Shown here piece by piece: positions 52,473 through 64,000 of a DNA stretch of 64,000 nucleotides. Origin of the DNA: Zea mays (Eukaryota > Streptophyta > Magnoliopsida > Poales > Poaceae). The DNA lies in NCBI RefSeq assembly GCF_902167145.1, contig NC_050099.1:238278588-238342587 (forward strand), written 5' to 3'. How positions within the stretch are numbered: the first letter of the stretch is position 1; each line of letters begins with the position of its first letter. The notes beneath the pieces were generated by a model. It had not been told where the DNA came from and did no database searches. It saw nothing but the letters and a program-made list of their open reading frames with translations. The position numbers and the translations under genes were made by a program.

Positions 52473-55400
52473 TCAATCAAAGTTCCTAGAATCAAGAATG
52501 TTTAACTCATGCCTAAGTTTGGTAAAGGTTTTCTCATCTAATGGTTTGGTAAAGATATCGGCTAATTGTTCTTTGGTGCTAACATATGCAATCTCGATAT
52601 CCCCCCTTTATTGGTGATCCCTCAAAAAGTGATACCGAATGGCTATGTGCTTAGTGCGTCTGTGCTCAACGGGATTATCCGCCATGCAGATTGCATTCTC
52701 ATTATCACATAGGAGAGGGACTTTGGTGAATTTGTAACCATAGTCCTTAAGGGTTTGCCTCATCCAAAGCAATTACACGCAACAATGGCTTGCAGCAATA
52801 TACTCGGCTTCGACGGTAGAAAGAGCTACTGAGTTTTGTTTCTTTGAAGCCCAAGACACCAGGGATCTTCCCAAGAACTGACAAGTCCCTGATGTGCTCT
52901 TCCTATCAATCTTACACCTTGCCCAATTAGCATCTGAATATCCTATTAAATCAAAAGTGGATCCCTTGGGGTACCAAAGACCAAACTTAGGTGTATGAAC
53001 TAAATATCTCAAGATTCTTTTCACGGCCCTAAGGTGAACTTCCTTAGGATCGGCTTGGAATCTTGCACACATGCATACGGAAAGCATAATATCCGGTCGA
53101 GATGCACATAAATAGAGTAGAGATCCTATCATCGACCGGTATACCTTTTGATCTACGGATTTACCTCCCGTGTCGAGGTTGAGATGCCCATTAGTTCCCA
53201 TGGGTGTCTTGATGGGCTTGGCATCCTTCATTCCAAACTTGGTAAGTATGTCTTGAATGTACTTCGTTTGGCTGATGAAGGTGCCCTCTTGGAGTTGCTT
53301 CACTTGAAATCCTAAGAAATACTTCAACTCCCCCATCATAGACATCTCGAATTTTTGTACCATTATCCTACTAAACTCTTCACAAGTAGATTTGTTAGTA
53401 GACCCAAATATAATATCATCAACATAAATTTGGCATACAAACAAATCATTTGTAATGGTTTTAGTAAAGAGTGTAGGATTGGCTTTGCCGACTTTGAAGC
53501 CATTAGTGATAAGAAAATCTCTTAGGCATTCATACCATGCTCTTGGGGCTTGCTTGAGCCCATCAAGCGCCTTAGAGAGTTTATACATATGGTTAGGGTA
53601 CTCACTATCTTCAAAGCCGGGAGGTTGCTCAACATAGACCTCCTCCTTGATTGGTCCATTGAGGAAGGCACTTTTCACGTCCATTTGATAGAGCTTAAAG
53701 CCATGGTAAGTAGCATAGACAAGTAATATATGAATTGACTCAAGCCTAGCTACGGGTGCATAGGTTTCACCGAAATCCAAACCTTCAACTTGTGAATATC
53801 CCTTGGCCACAAGTCGGGCTTTGTTCCTTGTCACCACACCATGCTTATCTTGCTTGTTGTGGAAGACCCACTTGGTTCCTACAACATTTTGGTTAGGACG
53901 TGGAACTAAATGCCATACCTCATTCCTCGTGAAGTTGTTGAGTTCCTCTTGCATTGCCAACACCCAATCCGAATCCCTTAATGCGTCTTCCACCCTGTAT
54001 GGCTCAATAGAAGACACAAAGAAGTAATGTTCATAAAAATGAGCAACACGAGATCGAGTGGTTACCCCCTTATGAATATCGTCGAGGATGGTGTTCACGG
54101 GGTGATCTCTTGTATTGCTTGGTGGACTCTTGGGTGTGGCGGTCTTGGACCCTCATCATCTTCTTTGTCTTGATCATTGACATCTCCCCCTTGATCATTG
54201 TCCTCTTCTTGAGGTGGCTCATCTTGATCTTCATTTTCATCATCTTGAGCTTGATCCTCATCTTGAGTTGGTGGAGATGCTTGCATGGAGGAAGATGGTT
54301 GATCTTGTGCTTGTGGAGGCTCTTCGGATTCCTTAGGACACACATCCCCAATGGACATGTTCCTTAGCGCGACGCACAGAGCCTCTTCATCATCTAGCTC
54401 ATCAAGATCAACTTGCTCTACTTGAGAGCCATTAGTCTCATCAAACACAATGTCACAAGAAACTTCAACTAGTCCAGTGGACTTGTTAAAGACTCTATAT
54501 GACCTTGTGTTTGAGTCATAACCAAGTAAAAAGCCTTCTACAACCTTAGGAGCAAATTTAGATTTTCTACCTCTTTTAACAAGAATAAAGCATTTGCTAC
54601 CAAAGACTCTAAAATATGAAACATTGGGCCTTTTACCGGTGAGGAGTTCATAAGATGTCTTCTTGAGGATTCGGTGAAGGTAGAGACGGTTGATGGCGTA
54701 GCAAGTGGTGTTGATTGCTTCCGCCCAAAACTGGTCCGAAGTCTTGTACTCATTAAGCATGGTCCTTGCCATGTCAAGTAGAGTTCTATTCTTCCTCTCT
54801 ACTACACCATTTTGTTGTGGTGTGTAGGGAGAAGAGAACTCATGCTTGATGCCCTCTTCCTCAAGAAAGCCTTCGATTTGTGAGTTCTTGAACTCCGTCC
54901 CATTGTCGCTTCTAATATTTTTGATCCTTAAGCCGAACTCATTTTGAGCCCGTCTCAAGAATCCTTTTAAGGTCTCTTGGGTTTGAGATTTATCCTGCAA
55001 AAAGAACACCCAAGTGAAGCGAGAATAATCATCCACAATTACAAGACAATACTTACTCCCGCCGATGCTTATGTAAGCGATCGGGCCGAATAGATCCATG
55101 TGGAGTAGCTCAAGCGGCCTGTCGGTCGTCATGATGTTCTTGTGTGGATGATGAACACCAACTTGCTTCCCTGCTTGACATACGCTACAAACCCTGTCTT
55201 TCTCAAAATGAATATTGGTTAGTCCCAAAATGTGTTCTTCCTTTAGAAGCTTATGAAGATTCTTCATTCCAACGTGGGCTAGTCGGCGATGCCAGAGCCA
55301 ACCCATATTAGTCTTAGCAATTAAGCAAGTATCGAGTTCAGTTATATTGAAATCAACTAAGTATAGCTGACCCTCTAATACTCCCTTAAATGCTACTGAA

Positions 55401-55711
55401 TCATCACTTCTTCTAAAGACAGTAACACCTATATCCGTAAAAAGACAGTTGTAACCCATTTTGCATAATTGAGAAACAGAAAACAAGTTGTAATCTAAAG
55501 AATCTACAAGAAAAACATTGGAAATGGAATGGTCAGGTGATATAGCAATTTTACCAAGTCCTTTGACCAAACCTTGATTTCCATCCCCGAATGTGATAGC
55601 TCTTTGGGGATCATGGTTTTTCTCATAGGAGGAGAACATCCTTTTCTCCCCTGTCATGTGGTTTGTGCACCCGCTATCAATGATCCAACTTGAGCCCCCG
55701 GATGCATAAAC
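52473..55711 (-). pseudogene. pol: Sirevirus pol with one frameshift and two stops
   Basis: Starts Val-Tyr-Ala-Ser-Gly-Gly at 55,711 after TTCTTTTGTAG. The protease, HHCC, integrase D-D-E and a Gln/Asp/Glu-rich linker are readable in 55,657-54,095. One base is missing near 54,107. RT (YVDDIIFGS) and RNase H follow in 54,098-52,776. TAA at 52,773-52,775 replaces a Gln codon, and a second Gln-to-TAA lies near 52,609. Otherwise collinear with the 10,560-7,321 pol and very similar to it, so the two belong to the same family group. Confidence 0.88.
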
Positions 55712-55724
55712 CTACAAAAGAAAT

Positions 55725-56923
55725 TTAGGCCTTATTCTTAGGTACCCAAATGGTCTTGGGTCCTTTGACATTGGAAACAAGCACCTTGGGTACCCAAACA
55801 CAAGTCTTTGACCCCTTATGTTTGCCCCCAACATATTTGGCAACTACTTTGCCTGATTTGTTAGTGAGCACATAAAAAGCATCAAAAGTCTTAAATGAAA
55901 TATTAGGTTCATTTGATGCTATAGGAGATTTCTTTTTAGGCAATTTAGCATGAGCGGATTGCCTAGAACTAGATGCCTCACTCTTATACATAAAACATGA
56001 TGAGAGCCAGAGTGAGACTTCCTAGAATGAATCCTCCTAATTTTGTGTTCGGGATAACCAACAGGATATAAAATATAGCCCTCGTTATCCTGAACCATGG
56101 GAGCTTTGCCCTTAACAAAGTTAGACAATTTCTTAGGGGAGTTAAGCTTGACATTGTCGCCCTGTTGGAAGCCAATGCCATCCTTAATGCCTGGGTGTCT
56201 CCCGCTATAGAGAATGCTTCTAGCAAATTTAAATTTTCCATTTTCTAAGTCACGCTCATTAATCTTAGAACTAAGTTGAGCTATGTGATCATTTTGTTGT
56301 TTAATTAAAGCTAGGTGATCATGTATAGCATCAACATTAATATCTCTACATCTATTGCAAATATTAACATGCTCAATGGTAGATGTAGAGGGTTTGCAAG
56401 CATTTAATTCATCAATCTTAGCATGTAAAATAGCATTCTCATTTCTAAGATTGGAGCATGTAAATTACATTTTCATTCCTAAGGTTTGAGATAATGTCAT
56501 GGCAAGTGCTTAGCTCACTAGTCAATTTTTCACATTTCTCTACTTCCTGAGCATAAGCATTTTTAACCTTAACATGCTTCTTATTTTCCTTAATAAGGAA
56601 GTCCTCTTGACTATCCAAGAGTTCATCCTTCTCATGAATATCACCTATCAATTCATTTAATTTTTCTTTTTGTTGCATGTTTAGGTTGGCAAAAAGGGCA
56701 AGCAAATTATCTTTATCATCACTAGAGTTTTCCTCATCACTATATGTTGCATATTTAGTAGAGGCTCTAGATTTTACCTTCTTTTTGTCGTCCTTTGCCA
56801 TGAGGCACTTGTGGCCGACGTTGGGGAAGAGAAGACCCTTGTTGACGGCGATGTTTGCGGCGTCCTCGTCGGAGGAGGAGTCGGTGGAGCTCTCATCGGA
56901 GTCCCACTCCCGGCAAACATGGG
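55725..56923 (-). pseudogene. gag: Sirevirus gag, 3' part, with internal deletion
   Basis: Readable pieces are 56,923-56,445 (acidic Ser/Asp region after the zinc knuckle and the coiled-coil start), 56,440-56,180 (coiled coil) and 56,128-55,725 (basic tail). Relative to the first Sirevirus a block of coiled coil is missing near 56,450, where the frame breaks. A one-base loss near 55,998 separates the tail into two frames. The capsid half and zinc knuckle lie beyond the inserted element. Confidence 0.75.
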
Positions 56924-58372
56924 TGAAAGCATCTAGGCCCCTGGTTGGTTTTAGTGATTAATGTCAACGTAATGTTATATGTGACTAACGTGTGTTTTGC
57001 AGAGACAAATGGTAAGTTAGGTCGCATTACAGGTAGAGGTACTACAATGGTGAAAACAATCCCGGAGATAAGAACTCGAAGCGACGGCTAAAACGACGAA
57101 ACAAAAAGTGAAGGACTACGGAGTTCGGGTGTCAAGGAGTTGTGGACACTCGTGATTTAGTTAGGTCGTTTATTCTATTTTAGCCGTACTATAAAGAGGG
57201 GTTGTCAATGAGTAGTTTGACCAAGAGAGTTCTAGTGTAGTGTTGGTGCATATTCACAATCACATATAGTGCTAGATGACACTCTAAAACATACACTCAA
57301 GTTAGAACGAAAACCGATTTGAAAACAGCACAAAACAGAAAATAGGGTTTCTGGCCCTGGGGCACCGGACTGTCCGGTGCGCCCTCTGCCAGGTGGGGCC
57401 AAGTTGGCCCAAGGGAAGGGTTTCCCCACGCAGAAACCCGAGAGCGCAAGGTTCCCGAGTGGAATTTTAGTGGCGCACCGGACAGCGCACCGGACTGTCC
57501 GGTGTGCACCGGACAGTGTCTGTTCACTGTCCGGTGTGCCATCTGCCCAACGGCTAGCTGTCAGAATTAGACGCTGGAGTCGACCGTTGGCGCACCGGTG
57601 GCGCACCGGACTGTCCGGTGCGCCCATGCGCAGAACATTGCTGGTAATGGTAGTTGGTGGGTGAGGGCTATTTATACCCCCTCCACCCACCATATTCAAT
57701 GTCTTGCTGCCCACATTAATTCCAGCACATTGGTAGAGCATTGCAAGCACCAAAAACCTAGTGAGGAGATTAGAGAATCTAATCCCGCATTTGTTCCTCA
57801 TTAGCGCTAGCGAGAGCCACCTAGAGCACACACCACTTGCATTAGGCTTCTCTTGGTCAAGTGAAAGTCTACGACTTGTTACTCTTGGTGATCGGCATCA
57901 GCTAGATGGCTTGGTGGCGTTGGGAGCTTGGTGATCACCGTGGAGATCTTGTTGGTGACCCGACTCAAGTTTGTAAGCGGTCGTGAGGGATCCACCGCGC
58001 CGGAGTGGCAAAGGATCATCTCGTAGTGAGCACTTGGTTCTTGCGAGGACCAAGGGGGAGCGATACCCTTGCGCGGGTGCTCCAACGAGGACTAGTGGAG
58101 AGTGTCTACTCTTCGATATCTTGGGAAAAATTGGAGGAGTCTTCTAAACCTTGCTTTACATTCCGCACTTAATTCAAGCATCTTACATTGTGTATTTGTT
58201 TAGCAAGTATTTGAAGTATTGTCTAAGCATTGTTGCATTTCTAGTATTATTATCTTAGTGCTAGTTGTTGGGGTGAAGTTGGGCTCTTGCTTAGCTCTTG
58301 CTTAGGTTTTAATTAGTGTTGATTTTTAGAAAAGCCCAATTCACCCCCCTCTTGGGCATCGTGATCCTTTCA
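56924..58372 (+). repeat. 5' LTR of plus-strand Sirevirus
   Basis: 1,449 bp, TGAAAGCATCTAGGCCCC ... GTGATCCTTTCA. Palindromes at 57,362-57,625 include CACCGGACTGTCCGGTG. TATTTATACCCCCTCC at about 57,668 is the likely TATA region. Confidence 0.85.
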
Positions 58373-58374
58373 AT

Positions 58375-58387
58375 TGGTATCAAAGCC
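58375..58387 (+). other. Primer-binding site, initiator Met-tRNA type
   Basis: TGGTATCAAAGCC, two bases after the LTR; differs from the usual TGGTATCAGAGC at one base. Confidence 0.85.
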
Positions 58388-58424
58388 TTGTTGCTCTTAG
58401 ATTAGCTTAACCGCTAGAGTAACG

Positions 58425-59903
58425 ATGTCCGGTGGGGATGGACCTCCTCCCGTTTTTGATGGTGACGATTTTCCATATTGGAAAATTCGTATGGAAGCAT
58501 ATTTAGAGGCTATAGACATTGGTGTCTATAAAGCCGCCATACAAGGATTCCCCGAACCTAGAGATCGCACAAATCTTGTAGGTGATGAGTTTAATTATGA
58601 GAAATGGAATGCTAAGGCCAAAAACACCCTTTTTAGAGGCCTTTGCAAAGATGTGTTCAATAGAGTTAGAAATCATAAAAATGCTCATGATTTGTGGATG
58701 GACATTTGTGCTCTACATGAAGGAACTAGAAGTGAGCGTGAGGAGAGATATCACATTGCTATGAGAAAGTTAAATTCTTTTGAAATGCTTGCTAATGAAA
58801 ATGCCAATGCTATGTACTCACGTCTCAATATTCTTGTAGAGGAAGTAAATGGCTTGGGGCTTACTCAAATCTCACAACCGGATGTTGTGAGGAAGATTCT
58901 CAGTGTCCTCCCAATAGACAAATATGGACACATTATCACTGTGCTACATCAAATGGATCTTTCAGTTACCACACCTACACAGATATTGGGAAAGATCAAT
59001 GCTCATGAGATGTACATGCACATCAATGACAAGGAAGAGTCATCTTCCAAGAGAAAGGATTTGGCTCTCAAAGCAAATCAAAAAAGAAAAGGAAAATCTA
59101 AAATACAAATTGAGGAAGAATCCTCAAGTGATGATGACCTTGATGATAACATTGCCTTGATGGTGAGGAAGACCACCAAGATGTTAAAGAAGCTCAACAA
59201 AGAAGGCATCAAATTTGATTCAAGAAAGAAGAAATTCTTTTCTAGCAAAAGAAAGCCCATTTCTGAGATGGATTGCTACAACTGTGGAGAGCTTGGTCAT
59301 CTTGCTCATCAATGTAACAAGCCCAAGAAGAACAAGTTCAAGGGCAAGAAACAAGATGACAGCGATGATGAGAAAAAGGAAAAGAGATTCTTCAAGAAGA
59401 AGGATGGGAAGCAAAAGAGGTTCCACAAAAAGAATAATGGAAAGGCATATATTGTTGGTGACTGGCTCACTGACATTGAGTCATCAAGTGGATCTTCTTC
59501 AAGTGAAGAAGATAATGATGAAAAAGTTGCCGCCATCACCGGGGACTTCTCTTCACCACCACCATCGCCATCATCGACTTCTCACCTATGCCTCATGGCT
59601 AGAGGTGAACGAAAGGTACACAATGATATTGATATTATTGATGATAGTGATAGTGATAGTGATAGTGATGAGGAATTTGCTTCACCTTCCTATGATGAAC
59701 TAGCTAACTTGCTTAAAGAATATACTCAAATCATTAGGAAGTCAAAAGCTAAATGTGATAAGTTGAAAAATGAAAATGAATCTTTAAATGCCAAATATGA
59801 CATAGTTATGAAAGCTAGTGATGAAATGAAAGAAGAGAACAAAACTATGTCATCCACTGTAAATGAGCTCACAACCTCCCTAAAAGATGCCAAAAATGGA
59901 TGA
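58425..59903 (+). pseudogene. gag: Sirevirus gag, fused past a deletion
   Basis: 492 codons from ATG 58,425. UBN2-type gag domain in residues 5-200 (PVFDGDDFPYWKIRMEAYLE near the start), then Lys/Ser/Glu-rich sequence, a CYNCGELGHLAHQC zinc knuckle at about 59,275-59,316 and an acidic Ser/Asp stretch (59,625-59,680, IDDSDSDSDSD). A coiled coil ends abruptly as LKDAKNG. The expected gag tail is missing: the frame stops at 59,903 and pol sequence starts in another frame within a few bases. Up to the deletion this is a long undamaged gag. Confidence 0.85.
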
Positions 59904-59904
59904 T

Positions 59905-62813
59905 GAATCAATGGTGTTCAAAGGATTTAGATACAACAATCTCTACTTAGTGGATTTCACTTCAGAAGATGCAGACTTAAGAACTTGCCTCTTCACCAAA
60001 GCTTCACTTGGATGGCTTTGGCATAGGAGGCTTGCACATGTCGGGATGAGCACACTCAAGAAGGTATTAAAGAAGGACATGGTTAGAGGATTAAAGGATG
60101 TTGTATTTGAAAAGGACAAGCCTTGTAGTGCATGTCAAGCTGGGAAGCAAGTTGCTAACACACATCCTACAAAAGCTTTCATGTCAACATCAAGGCCACT
60201 GGAACTACTTCATATGGATTTATTTGGACCTACAAATTATGTAAGTGCTGGTGGCAACCTCTACTGTCTGGTGATTGTTGATGATTTCTCAAGATACACT
60301 TGGGTGTTCTTTCTCCATGACAAATCTGAAGTTGCATCTATATTCAAGAAGTTTGCCAAGAAAGCTTAAAATGTATTTGATTGCAAGATCAAGAAGATTA
60401 GAAGTGATAATAGTAAAGAATTTGACAACACCAACATTCATGAGTACTGTGATGAAATTGGGATCAAGCATGAAGTTTCTGCAACATATACACCTCAACA
60501 AAATGGAATTGTTGAAAGGAAAAACAGGACCTTGATCACACTTGCAAGAACAATGATTGATGAGTATAACACACTGGAGAGGTTTTGGGCCAAAGCTGTC
60601 AACACTGCATGTTATGCATCAAACAGACTATTTCCTCGCCGGCTGCTTGCAAAGACTCCCTATGAACTTCTAAATGGGAAAAAGCCAGACGTCTCCTTCT
60701 TCCGGGTGTTTGGATGCAAATGCTACATCTACAAGAAACGCCATCACCTAGGGAAGTTTCAAAGACGTTGTGATATTGGTTTTCTATTGGGTTATTCATT
60801 AAAGTCCAAAGCATATCGAGTATTCAATCATGCCACTAGCGTGGTAGAAGAAACATATGATGTGGAATTTGATGAGACTAATGGCTCGCAAGGAGCACTT
60901 GAAAATCTTGATGATGTAGGTGATGAGCCACTTAGGGAAGCAATGAAGAACATGCCAATTGGAGCTATCAAACCAAAAGAAGATGAAGAAGAGGTGCAAA
61001 ACATTGACAGGCCTTCTTCATCAAATGTACCTCGAGATGATGAAAAAGATGAGAGGCATGCAAATGAAGATACATTTGTCTCTCATGAACAAGCAAGGGT
61101 ACAAGCCGAAGATGTTGATGCTCCAGGATCTTCTTCCCAAGTGGTTGACAGGAGAAACTCATCACTACTTCAAGCTCATCCTCAAAACCAAATCATTGGG
61201 AGTCCTTCACAAGGGGTTATTACTAGATCACATAGACATGCTTCTTTTATTGAACATCACTCCTTTGTTTCTTGTGTTGAGCCTACATGTATAGATGAGG
61301 CGCTACAGGATCCAGACTGGGTGAACGCTATGCATGAAGAACTTAACAACTTCACCTGTAACCAAGTTTGGACCCTGAAGAAGCCCCCACAAGATGCAAG
61401 AATCATTGGAACAAAGTGGGTGTTCAGAAACAAACAAGATGATCAAGGCGTGATTGTAAGGAATAAGGCAAGACTTGTTGCAAAAGGATTCTCTCAAGTT
61501 GAAGGCTTAGATTTTGGATAGATCTTTGCACCGGTTGCTCGACTGGAAGCCATCCGTATCCTACTCGCATATGCATCATGCTGTGATATAAAGCTATATC
61601 AAATGGATGTAAAAAGTGCATTTTTAAATGGCTTCATAAATGAACTTGTATATGTTGAGCAACCACCTAGATTTGAAGACCCTAGATATCCTAACCATGC
61701 TTACAGGTTGTCCAAGGCGCTATATGGGCTAAAGCAAGCTCCAAGGGCTTGGTATGAACGTCTTCGCGACTTCCTCATCGAAAATGGCTTCAAGATCGGG
61801 ACCGTCGACATAACTCTATTCACAAAGAAACATAACAGTGATATTTTCATTTGTCAAGTATATGTTGATGACATAATCTTTGGCTTGACAAATGACTATC
61901 ATTGCAAGGAATTTGGTGAGTTGATGTCGAAGGAGTTCGAGATGTCAATGATTGGTGAGCTGACGTACTTCCTCGGCTTTAAAGTCAAGCAAATGAAAGA
62001 TGGTAACTTTCTCTCACAAGAGAAGTATACCAAAGACTTGTTGAAAAGGTTCAACATGGAGAAGTGCAAACCAATCAAGACACCTATGCCAACTAATGGA
62101 CATCTCGACCTAGATGAGGGAGGTAACCCGGTTAATCAAACTCTCTACCGTTCTATGATTGGTAGTTTATTGTACCTCACCGCATCTAGGCCCGATATCA
62201 TGTTTAGTGTCTGTATGTGTGCTAGATTTCAATCTAATCCTAAGAAAGCTCATCTTCACGCTGTTAAAAGAATTCTTAGGTATCTCAGGCACACCCCAAG
62301 CGTTGGTCTGTGGTATCCCAAAGGAGCTACTTTTGACTTAATTGGCTATTCCGATTCGGATTATGCCGGTTGCAAAATTGATAGAAAAAGTACTTCTGGG
62401 GGTGCCATTTGCTTGGGAGATCACTAGTTTCATGGACATCCAAAAAGCAAAATAGTGTTGCCTTGTCAACCGCTGAAGCGGAATACATTGCCGTGGGTGC
62501 TTGTTGCACACAAATTTTATATATGAAACAAACTCTTCTAGACTATGGCGTAGTTCTAGAAAAGGTACCTTTGTTGTGTGACAATGAGAGTGCTGTTAAA
62601 ATTGCTAATAATCCTATACAACACTCTCGCACCCAGCACATTGATATCCGTCATCACTTCCTTAGAGATCATGTTGCTAAAGGAGACATCCTTTTGGAAG
62701 GAGTGAGGTCGGAAGATCAATTAGCGGATATTTTCACTAAGCCACTTGATAAGACCCACTTTTGCATGTTAAGGAATGAATTAAATATACTTGATCTCAG
62801 AAATTTTATTTAA
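59905..62813 (+). pseudogene. pol: Sirevirus pol lacking protease, with stops and a frameshift
   Basis: The frame is readable from about 59,905 (VFKGFRYNNLYLVDF), already past the protease active site. GAG-pre-integrase HHCC (HRRLAHVGM...CSACQAGK), integrase D/D/E (one residue in IRSDNSKEF), Ser/Asp/Glu linker, RT with YVDDIIFGL and RNase H follow. TAA at 60,367-60,369 and TAG at 61,519-61,521 each replace a single codon. A frameshift near 62,400 sits in RNase H. The C-terminus (NILDLRNFI) is intact. Missing the aspartic protease, it could not mature its own particles even if read through. Confidence 0.88.
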
Positions 62814-64000
62814 GATGTCAAATGGTGTTGTCAAGCTTGCATTGCATATTTAAATTTCTTGTATTGCATCTAGGGCTTGTCTAACCTAGTTGAGATAACC
62901 GCCAACAAAGCGAGTGAAAAAGTTTAACTCGGATCAAACTTGACAAGTCCTAGTTTTAAGCTTTTAGCACTTAAATTCTTACTTTTTATGCAATTGTTGG
63001 TTCTTGAAATATGCATGAGGTACTGCACTTAGGGGGAGTATTCAAAACTCAAATCACTCATGAAAACCCCTAGTGCAAGGCCAAAATGCAAATTTCACCA
63101 TTTGCCTATTTTCTCTAAAAATTATCTAGCCTATGACAAAATATTTTGAAAATTATGAGAAAATATATGAGAGTGCTAATACCTGTCCCAACAAGTGTTA
63201 TTTTGTGTGATTATAAGTTAGGATTCGGTTTGGTTGAAAATTAGATGGAAAAATTCAAAATTTCCCTCTGTCTGGGCTCACCGGACAGTCCGGTGTGCAC
63301 CGGACACTGCACTGTGCAATGTCCGGTGCACCGGCAGCCGCGCGCTCAAATTCCATTTTTCTGTGCGCTATCCGGTGGTTCACCGGACAGCTACTGTGCG
63401 CTGTCCGATGTGCACCGTACATGCACTGTAGACTGTCCGGTGCGCCCACATCGCGTTTTAAAAAATCGGCCTCCAGCCCGAGCTGAGCCAGAGGCCACTC
63501 CTTCTCTGTTCTCTGCCTCTTCTCAGCTCTCCTGGCGACCCCCCCTCTGCTCACCTCCGGTGATCTCCCTCGCCAGCGGCCGTGCTCCTGTGGTGGTGCT
63601 CCTGCTCGGCCCCCTTTCCCTCTGGTGAGCAGCTCGAGATCTTCCCTCTTTTTTCTCTGTTTCACAGCTCAGTCAAGCCTCTCACCACCCCTTGTTTGCT
63701 CAAGTTCAAATTCATTCCAAATCTTGTGAATCCTGTGCATGGATGTGTGCCCTAGTGCTCCATTGAATATCTCTGCAGGTTCCTAGCTCCCTTTGGGAGG
63801 GTTTCAATCCTCAAATAGGCTTTTCTCCAAAACCCTAAACCCCCGCACGCCACGTGTTCGGTGAAATATCCAAACCAGCCAAAAATGCTCTGATTGAACC
63901 CAAATTTTTCAGGCACCTTCACAACACCTCCAGAAACATCTTCGCCAAATTTCACGTCAATCCGATATTCTAGGCTTCAATTTCACTTAATTCTCTGTTT
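62814..64000 (+). other. Long 3' non-coding region of the Sirevirus
   Basis: TTAGGGGGAGTATTC at 63,029 is PPT-like. 63,278-63,445 holds several CACCGGACAGTCCGGTG-type palindromes although no LTR boundary is visible. 63,460-63,640 is C/T-rich and gene-like; 63,640-64,000 is mixed. No frame recognised. It might contain a further insertion that begins between 63,190 and 63,280. Confidence 0.45.
63278..63445. promoter_or_regulatory. CACCGGAC/GTCCGGTG palindromes outside a recognisable LTR
   Basis: CACCGGACAGTCCGGTGTGC at 63,280, then GTGCACCGGACACTG, TGTCCGGTGCACCGG, TTCACCGGACAGC and CTGTCCGGTGCGCC. Elsewhere in the window this motif is confined to Sirevirus LTRs. Confidence 0.55.

Larger units (their letters stand above)
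50462..56923 (-). mobile_element. Second Opie/Ji-group Sirevirus, minus strand, interrupted in gag
   Basis: 3' LTR 50,462-51,617, multi-PPT region, pol and the 3' part of gag, then cut at 56,923 by the next element; the rest lies beyond the window. Left flank GTAAT. It has more damage than the 5,252-14,548 copy. Confidence 0.88.
56924..64000 (+). mobile_element. Third type of Sirevirus, plus strand, 3' end outside window
   Basis: 5' LTR, primer site, gag, pol and a long 3' non-coding region. It inserted into gag of the element that starts at 50,462. Left target flank ATGGG. No 3' LTR before 64,000. The protease region is deleted and two stops plus a frameshift disable pol. Confidence 0.88.

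Noticed and set aside
62814..64000. Envelope-like gene downstream of pol, as found in some Sireviruses
   Set aside because: No open frame of sufficient length or membrane-segment pattern was seen.

Overview
The window looks like intergenic-to-genic DNA from maize (Zea mays) or a very close relative. The basis is recognition of family-typical sequence: a Zeon/cinful-type Ty3/gypsy element, several Opie/Ji-group Sireviruses (Ty1/copia) with initiator-Met-tRNA primer sites and CACCGGAC-type LTR palindromes, and Helitron termini (5' TCTCTACTA, 3' CTAG). No database search was possible. Family names are therefore recognition calls.

Layout. 1-20,298 is a four-level nest: a minus-strand gypsy LTR remnant (19,820-20,298) is cut by a plus-strand gypsy element (14,908-19,819). 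That element is cut by Zeon/cinful (1-14,907), whose 3' LTR is cut by a nearly complete minus-strand Opie/Ji Sirevirus (5,252-14,548). 20,299-24,548 holds degraded gene-like sequence, Helitron-like 5' ends, a tRNA-like stretch and a MITE. 24,549-34,043 is two different Sirevirus 3' halves fused head to head. 34,044-35,200 is a cluster of Helitron termini, including a fold-back with Helitron 3' ends at both extremities and one small Helitron inside another. 35,200-41,640 contains weak minus-strand exon-like segments, a truncated LINE and captured fragments of ribosomal protein eL29 and of the chloroplast ATP synthase gamma subunit. It ends at a Helitron 5' terminus about 50 bp upstream of a host promoter.

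41,690-45,233 is the one convincing intact host gene: six coding exons, 384 codons, two RRMs and a Gly/Tyr-rich tail (hnRNP A/B-like). 45.9-50.4 kb carries MITEs, short tandem duplications, a mosaic of Rab GTPase and protein disulfide isomerase fragments beside an 88-bp GA microsatellite, and a solo gypsy LTR. 50,462-64,000 is a second minus-strand Opie/Ji-group Sirevirus whose gag is interrupted by another plus-strand Sirevirus. That last element lacks its protease region and runs off the window.

How the parts work together. Apart from the hnRNP-like gene, the sequence is mostly transposons. The Sirevirus gag-pol proteins would package and integrate their own RNA, but every copy here has at least one break. 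The Zeon/cinful copy is a gag-only (non-autonomous) element with a separate antisense gene. The most unusual signals are that antisense gene with a plausible promoter, a 5S-rRNA-like sequence in a gypsy LTR, a splice-acceptor-like gag/pol junction shared by three Sireviruses, the Helitron fold-back, and the gene-fragment mosaics close to the live gene.
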